A stretch of 64,000 nt of DNA, from the NCBI RefSeq assembly GCF_014696825.1, contig NZ_JACJQU010000005.1:124001-188000 (forward strand). The letters run 5' to 3'. This document shows, piece by piece, positions 60,036-64,000 of the stretch. Each line of letters opens with the position of its first letter. Positions within the stretch are counted from its first letter, which is position 1. A program made the position numbers and the translations under genes. Under the pieces are notes generated by a model, which searched no databases, was not told where the DNA came from, and saw nothing but the letters and a program-made list of their open reading frames with translations. The stretch comes from Anabaena sphaerica FACHB-251. GTDB taxonomy: Bacteria > Cyanobacteriota > Cyanobacteriia > Cyanobacteriales > Nostocaceae.

Positions 60036-61796
60036 GTGCTGTATTTAGCAGAAGTACAAAAGCAAAAAGGCGGTTTATTGAGTGGCGGTTCCAAAACTGA
60101 ACTCAAACTACTGGCTTGTCAACGAAGTGACCAGAATTGGAGTAATGTGTCAGAAGAAACGATTGCTGCTGATGAAGCAAGCAAGTTGAATGATGGCGCA
60201 CTCGTACTAGTGGAACTGAGTCCGAATCGTCAAGTGCAACGGATTCAAGAGGCCGGGCGGCCGCTAGTAAACATTTTGCAAAATTTTTCCCGTCAAATGG
60301 AAAAATTTAAGCTCAAAGAAGATGAAATTGACCAGTGGAAGCAGTCCCTAATGTTCCAAGTCCAGGAGCTAAATCGCCGAGAAATGGACATGGAATCACG
60401 GTGGGAACAACTGCAACACCTGGAAAATGACGTGCAACGCTTAGAGCAAGAAAAGCAGGAAGTTGAAACATCCCGTGAGCAAATTGAAAAGTTGCGGGCA
60501 GAAGTTGAACGCAATCGTCAGGAACTCGAAGGTGCTTGGGAGCATTTACGGGGAGAGCAGCGTCGTCTCGATGAACTTAAACCAGATTCCCCCCAAGGGG
60601 CAGTTCTAGATGAGGGGCAAAGTCAGCTAATCGCTGATTTACTTAATCGCTTATCTAATGGCGTTGGTTACACGGGAATATTGCAGGAAAACCTCAATCT
60701 TGCTTTTGAACTCTTAGAAAAGCAGCAGTCCACTCTCAACCCACATTGGCAACAACTGGAGTCGCAGCGTAATTTGGCTGATCAACAACAGGGGGAAGTT
60801 GAACAACTCTCCCAAACTTTGGGCGATCGCCAATCGGAATTTGAACAGATCCAAAATTCTTTGCAGCAACATATAGCTCAGTTGCAACTGAGTAAGGCAC
60901 AATTTGGCTATAAACAGGATTTTTCTGTCATCCTCAAAGAGCAGTTGCGAAATCAAGAAGATTTATACCAACAGATCCATGGTCTGTTGGCTATAACTGG
61001 AAATATGGTTTTCGGACACCAAGTTGATGTGGAAACGTTGCAAAACTTGCCTGTGGAAGAACTCCAAAAAATTGTCCAAGACTTGCAGAATAAACTAGAA
61101 ATTGACTCTAGTTTCGTTCAAGACCAGGAACAAGAATTAAATTACAAAGAACAAGGTATACAAGAACTCGAAGTAAAGATACAACAAGCATCTGGAGAAG
61201 AGTTAAAAAATTTAGAAGCAGAACTGGCTGAAGAAAAAGACCTCTATCAAATGCTTAATAAAAGTTTAAAACCACAACGCAATAATTTAATTAAGCAGGA
61301 GCAGATTTTTAAACAACATCAAACTATTCTGCTGCAACGACAAGGACAATCTGTTCCCAATCCTACAGGTGATAATGCAATTAATTTAGAATCGCTCCTT
61401 TGCCGAATTGAAACCCAACGACAACAACAGTCCCAGGATCTGCAAACTTTGGCAGTTGAGATTGAGCAGCTGACTGCTGATATTGAGACTAAGCAAGCCG
61501 AAATTGATCATCAAACCCATGAGTTAGAGTCAAAACACCAAGAACTCAAATCGATGGAAGAACAATTACTCAACTTGCAAACAGCAAATGCTGAATGCTG
61601 GGGCAGATTAAAGCTCTATCAAGAAGCATTGCAACCTATTCAAGATTGTTTAGATGGTCTACGGGATAAGCTGCAAGCAATTTCTGAATCTTTAACTCAT
61701 GTTCAAGCCACTGGTGATTCTCAACTTCAGACTATTACCCAGATGCGTCAGACTATCCAAACTTTGATTCCCCAAGGAGAGTTGTTAGCGTCTTAG
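60036..61796 (+). CDS. hmpF: HmpF-like coiled-coil motility protein
   Basis: A 586-residue protein starting with GTG 60036 (AAAAGGA eight bases upstream). The N-terminal globular part (about 1-85) starts LYLAEVQKQKGGLLSGGSKTELKLLACQR and includes NDGALVLVELSPNRQVQRI. The rest is almost entirely coiled coil (Q, E, L rich; about 90-180, 225-300, 340-430, 460-550). Size, domain order and location next to hmpA match HmpF, which localises to the leading poles of hormogonium cells and is needed for pilus extension and directional movement. Confidence 0.9.
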   Translation: MLYLAEVQKQKGGLLSGGSKTELKLLACQRSDQNWSNVSEETIAADEASKLNDGALVLVELSPNRQVQRIQEAGRPLVNILQNFSRQMEKFKLKEDEIDQWKQSLMFQVQELNRREMDMESRWEQLQHLENDVQRLEQEKQEVETSREQIEKLRAEVERNRQELEGAWEHLRGEQRRLDELKPDSPQGAVLDEGQSQLIADLLNRLSNGVGYTGILQENLNLAFELLEKQQSTLNPHWQQLESQRNLADQQQGEVEQLSQTLGDRQSEFEQIQNSLQQHIAQLQLSKAQFGYKQDFSVILKEQLRNQEDLYQQIHGLLAITGNMVFGHQVDVETLQNLPVEELQKIVQDLQNKLEIDSSFVQDQEQELNYKEQGIQELEVKIQQASGEELKNLEAELAEEKDLYQMLNKSLKPQRNNLIKQEQIFKQHQTILLQRQGQSVPNPTGDNAINLESLLCRIETQRQQQSQDLQTLAVEIEQLTADIETKQAEIDHQTHELESKHQELKSMEEQLLNLQTANAECWGRLKLYQEALQPIQDCLDGLRDKLQAISESLTHVQATGDSQLQTITQMRQTIQTLIPQGELLAS

Positions 61797-61819
61797 AAAG
61801 GATGAGAGGTGAAAAATAC

Positions 61820-62809
61820 TCATTTATCCTTCTTCTGGATACAGATCCAGTCACCTTCTGCTATTGCCGTCGCACCTCCAGGAAAAGGGTCAGTTTGAGA
61901 ACGATTCGGTGCTGTAATTAAAGCTGTGATTTTTTCAATGTGTTCAAAGTTGGGAGCATCAGGTAATATTTCTTGGAGTACCTGACGCATTACCCGACGT
62001 TGCAAAGCTAGGGGTTCTGTTTTTAGAAAGCGACGATTTACTTGTAAATCACCTTTCTCTCCCTTTACTGAGGCTTGTAAACGCAATTGACGGGCTGTTT
62101 GTTCTAAATATTCTACCTCCGCTTGTAGGAGTTCGGCTGTTTGAGCCAAATTTGTTTCTACTTGGGGGTTGAAATTTTCTTTTAAATAAGGGATGAGTTC
62201 GTTACGAATGCGATTTCGCGCATATTGTAAATTTTGATTTGTCGAGTCTTCCCAAATTGGCAAGTTAAAGTTTTGACAAAATTGCTCAGTTTGGCTGCGG
62301 GTAACTGCCAAGAGTGGACGAACTAGCAGGATGTTGTTAGTTAGTGGACGTTGCCAAGTTAAAGCTTGTAAACCATCAGCACCAGTACCGCGCATTAAAT
62401 TATATAATAGAGTTTCCGCGCGATCGCTTGCCGTATGTCCGGTGACAATATATTGATAATTGTGAACTTCAGCAATTTGAGTTAAAGCTTGATATCGCCA
62501 ATTTCTAGCAGTCGCTTCACTATTAACAGGATTTGTAGCTGTTTCTAAATAAAAAGGTGTATTCCAAGTTTGTGCTAAATTTTCGACATGATGAGCATTT
62601 GCTTGGGAGTCTTCACGCCAACGATGATCACAATGGGCTATAGCTAAACTCCATCCCCATTTTGGCTGTAAATCTAGTAATAATTTAATTAAGCATAAAG
62701 AATCTTGTCCACCGGAAACTGCGACTAATAGCTTTTGGTTTCGTGCAAATAAATCACGGGCGCGAATGGTACGATGTATTTGGGCGTGAAGAGGAGTCCA
62801 TAAGCTCAT
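61820..62809 (-). CDS. tilS: tRNA(Ile)-lysidine synthetase
   Basis: This 329-residue PP-loop ATPase converts C34 of tRNA-Ile(CAU) to lysidine, allowing AUA decoding. PP-loop VAVSGGQDSL at about residues 29-38, then AHCDHRWREDS, TGHTASDRAETLLYNLMRGTG and the conserved RNRIRNELIPYL in the helical part. It is a short-form TilS without the extra C-terminal domains, normal for cyanobacteria. It converges with hmpF with 23 bases between the genes. Confidence 0.95.
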   Translation of the reverse strand: MSLWTPLHAQIHRTIRARDLFARNQKLLVAVSGGQDSLCLIKLLLDLQPKWGWSLAIAHCDHRWREDSQANAHHVENLAQTWNTPFYLETATNPVNSEATARNWRYQALTQIAEVHNYQYIVTGHTASDRAETLLYNLMRGTGADGLQALTWQRPLTNNILLVRPLLAVTRSQTEQFCQNFNLPIWEDSTNQNLQYARNRIRNELIPYLKENFNPQVETNLAQTAELLQAEVEYLEQTARQLRLQASVKGEKGDLQVNRRFLKTEPLALQRRVMRQVLQEILPDAPNFEHIEKITALITAPNRSQTDPFPGGATAIAEGDWICIQKKDK

Positions 62810-62835
62810 TTTTCTGTTGAAGCTAGTGCATGATT

Positions 62836-63701
62836 TTACTTGACAGGGATAGATTTAAAGTCCTTATTAGATACTTTAACAAGAACTGGAGTCCCGATGC
62901 GATCGCCTGAATCGTAATCAAACTTAATTTCACCATTCTCACCTATAGCAGTAAACCCCCTACTTCCCAATACTTGTTGTAACCCCTGACGAGTTTGTTT
63001 TTTCTGCAACCCAGCAATAATAGCTTGTGTTGCATCATAAGCCGTCGCTGTCCGCCAGTTAACCGCACCACCCCAAAAAGATTGCATATTTTGGGCAAAA
63101 GACGGATTTAAATCGGGATGCCACGGGGTGACTAGCACTAATCCTTCAACCTGTCCTTGTAATATTTCTTTAGTATATATAGTTGCTTCGCCAAATAAAA
63201 CTAATCTGCCATCATTGAAATTCGCTAAATTAATTGCTGTGTTTAATTGATTAAGTTCGGGGTCGATAAACAACCCATTTGCACCTAGATTAATCGCTTG
63301 ATTTACTGCTGTAATAACATTGAAATTAGGATTATAGGACTTACGCACTGTACAAATTGACCGTCATGTGTTTGAACGAAATTAGGTTGTTTCAGGCTTT
63401 GGAGGATGAAATTCAGATCAATAGCGATCGCTAAAAAATTGTCAAAAACCCAGGTTTAAATCCCTGAAACCCATACCCCTTATTTGTTCCTTTCTGTCAA
63501 TGCGTAAGTCCTAAAATTGTCATTTATTTCAAAATTTTTACACCAAGTATTAGAAAAATAATGATTATATAACCCAATAAATAAATTATCTTGAGGATGA
63601 ATAATCCAATATCCCCAGACAGTAAAACTAAATATCAAGATCATAAATATTATTTTAGCCCTAATGGGGTATTTACGAAAGTTTCTGCGGAATTGTCTCA
63701 T
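62836..63701 (-). pseudogene. Membrane-anchored periplasmic-binding-protein-like gene broken by a MITE
   Basis: The upstream piece (ATG 63701 to about 63512) has a basic N-terminus, one membrane helix (about residues 14-34) and ends at KNFEINDNF. The downstream piece (about 63336 to 62836) reads FNVITAVNQAINLGANGLFI, AINLANFNDGRLVLFGEATI, ATAYDATQAIIAGLQ and GENGEIKFDYDSGDRIG, the C-terminal lobe of a leucine-binding-type periplasmic domain. A 175-base TA-flanked element separates them. Simple excision leaves the halves out of frame by one base, and the N-terminal lobe is too short, so there are further lesions. The M R K S Y start of the downstream piece lies in the element. Confidence 0.65.
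63337..63511 (+). mobile_element. GGACTTACGC-ended element, 175 bp (copy 4, different interior)
   Basis: It has perfect GGACTTACGC / GCGTAAGTCC ends with TA on both sides (63335-63336, 63512-63513). The inner ends also pair partly (ACTGTACAAATTGAC against CTGTCAA). The interior differs from the 90-bp copies and carries a HIP1 octamer, so it is a distinct passenger of the same terminal-repeat family. Confidence 0.85.
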
Positions 63702-63722
63702 GTAATCAACCTTGAAAATAAG

Positions 63723-64000
63723 TTAGTTATAACGTCTTTTAATATATCTTTTAATTAAAGGATTTAGAACCCAAAGTATTTTATCTCCTGCTAATATATC
63801 AGCTTGTTCAATCAAACGAAGTTGCCATAAATGACCTATAGCTTGACTAATTTCTCCCAGAGAGGTGGAGGGGAAAAATTGAGATATTTGAGAAACTAAT
63901 AGTGGCTCTGTAGCTATTGCTAATTTTTGCATAATTTGAATTTCTAAGTTTTTCAAATAAAAAAAAAGTTTATCAAGTAATCCCATGTTCACATCAGGTA
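63723..64000 (-). CDS. C-terminal part of a larger protein, winged-helix-like domain (partial at window edge)
   Basis: The frame is open to the right edge of the window. It ends with TAA just upstream of 63723. The visible 90 residues read LFFYLKNLEIQIMQKLAIAT, LLVSQISQFFPSTSLGEISQAIGHLWQLRLIE and KILWVLNPLIKRYIKRR, the pattern of a winged helix that often follows NB-ARC or nSTAND ATPase domains in cyanobacteria. An internal GTG at 63992 could be a start, but truncation by the window is more likely. The gap to the next (broken) gene is 21 bases, so they were probably one operon. Confidence 0.55.
   Translation of the reverse strand, partial: PDVNMGLLDKLFFYLKNLEIQIMQKLAIATEPLLVSQISQFFPSTSLGEISQAIGHLWQLRLIEQADILAGDKILWVLNPLIKRYIKRRYN

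Overview
The window comes from a filamentous cyanobacterium, most likely a heterocyst-forming Nostocales strain (Nostoc/Anabaena group). The evidence is a PsbQ lipoprotein, HemJ, a ferredoxin-type sulfite reductase, a complete hormogonium-type chemotaxis locus with its coiled-coil partner HmpF, many HIP1 octamers (GCGATCGC, for example near 5836 and 6204), and abundant short tandem repeats and small transposon-like elements between genes. I see no rRNA, tRNA or CRISPR array.

Layout. 1-9702: a type IV secretion-like cluster (small pilin-like and VirB3-like membrane proteins, VirB4-type ATPase, VirB5-like secreted coiled-coil protein, VirB6-like polytopic protein, two VirB8-like paralogues, VirB10-like and VirB9-like proteins). 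No relaxase or coupling protein lies inside the window. 9704-20475: mostly housekeeping genes (ADP-ribosylglycohydrolase, a beta-rich exported protein, sulfite reductase with a ribbon-helix-helix tail, RsmE, TPR protein, lipase, VOC protein, DUF92/VTE6-type kinase) mixed with decayed DUF29 and Rpn/DUF2887 genes. 20733-25154: a parvulin, a peptidase-like ABC exporter and a pseudo-M48 protein. 25379-37946: PsbQ, a ThiO-like oxidoreductase, an alpha/beta protein without a nucleophile, HemJ, a DUF6671 protein, two tandem small-RNA candidates, a small membrane-protein family, an M16 double peptidase and a PatA-like N-terminal domain protein. 38690-46595: an accessory island with a GNAT, a VapBC pair whose antitoxin is broken by a transposon remnant, an Rpn nuclease, half of a Tn3 transposase plus a tyrosine recombinase, a truncated Mrr-like nuclease, a compact three-gene ribbon-helix-helix operon, and a divergent XRE-ImmA-like regulator with a PIN toxin. 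46663-48732: prolyl oligopeptidase. 49030-61796: hmpE-D-C-B-A on the minus strand and hmpF divergent on the plus strand, controlling type IV pilus gliding and phototaxis in hormogonia. 61820 to the end: tilS and a decaying gene pair at the right edge.

Small mobile elements are the main cause of gene damage here. At least five families of short terminal-inverted-repeat elements are present, mostly flanked by TA. One family breaks a DUF29 gene and supplies the stop codon of the M16 peptidase. A second breaks the VapB antitoxin and lies over the 3' end of a VirB8-like gene. A third has four copies, one inside a substrate-binding-protein gene. Short tandem repeats also run into coding sequence, giving an ABC exporter linker and obscuring several 5' ends; starts were moved downstream where the 5' part is repeat-derived.
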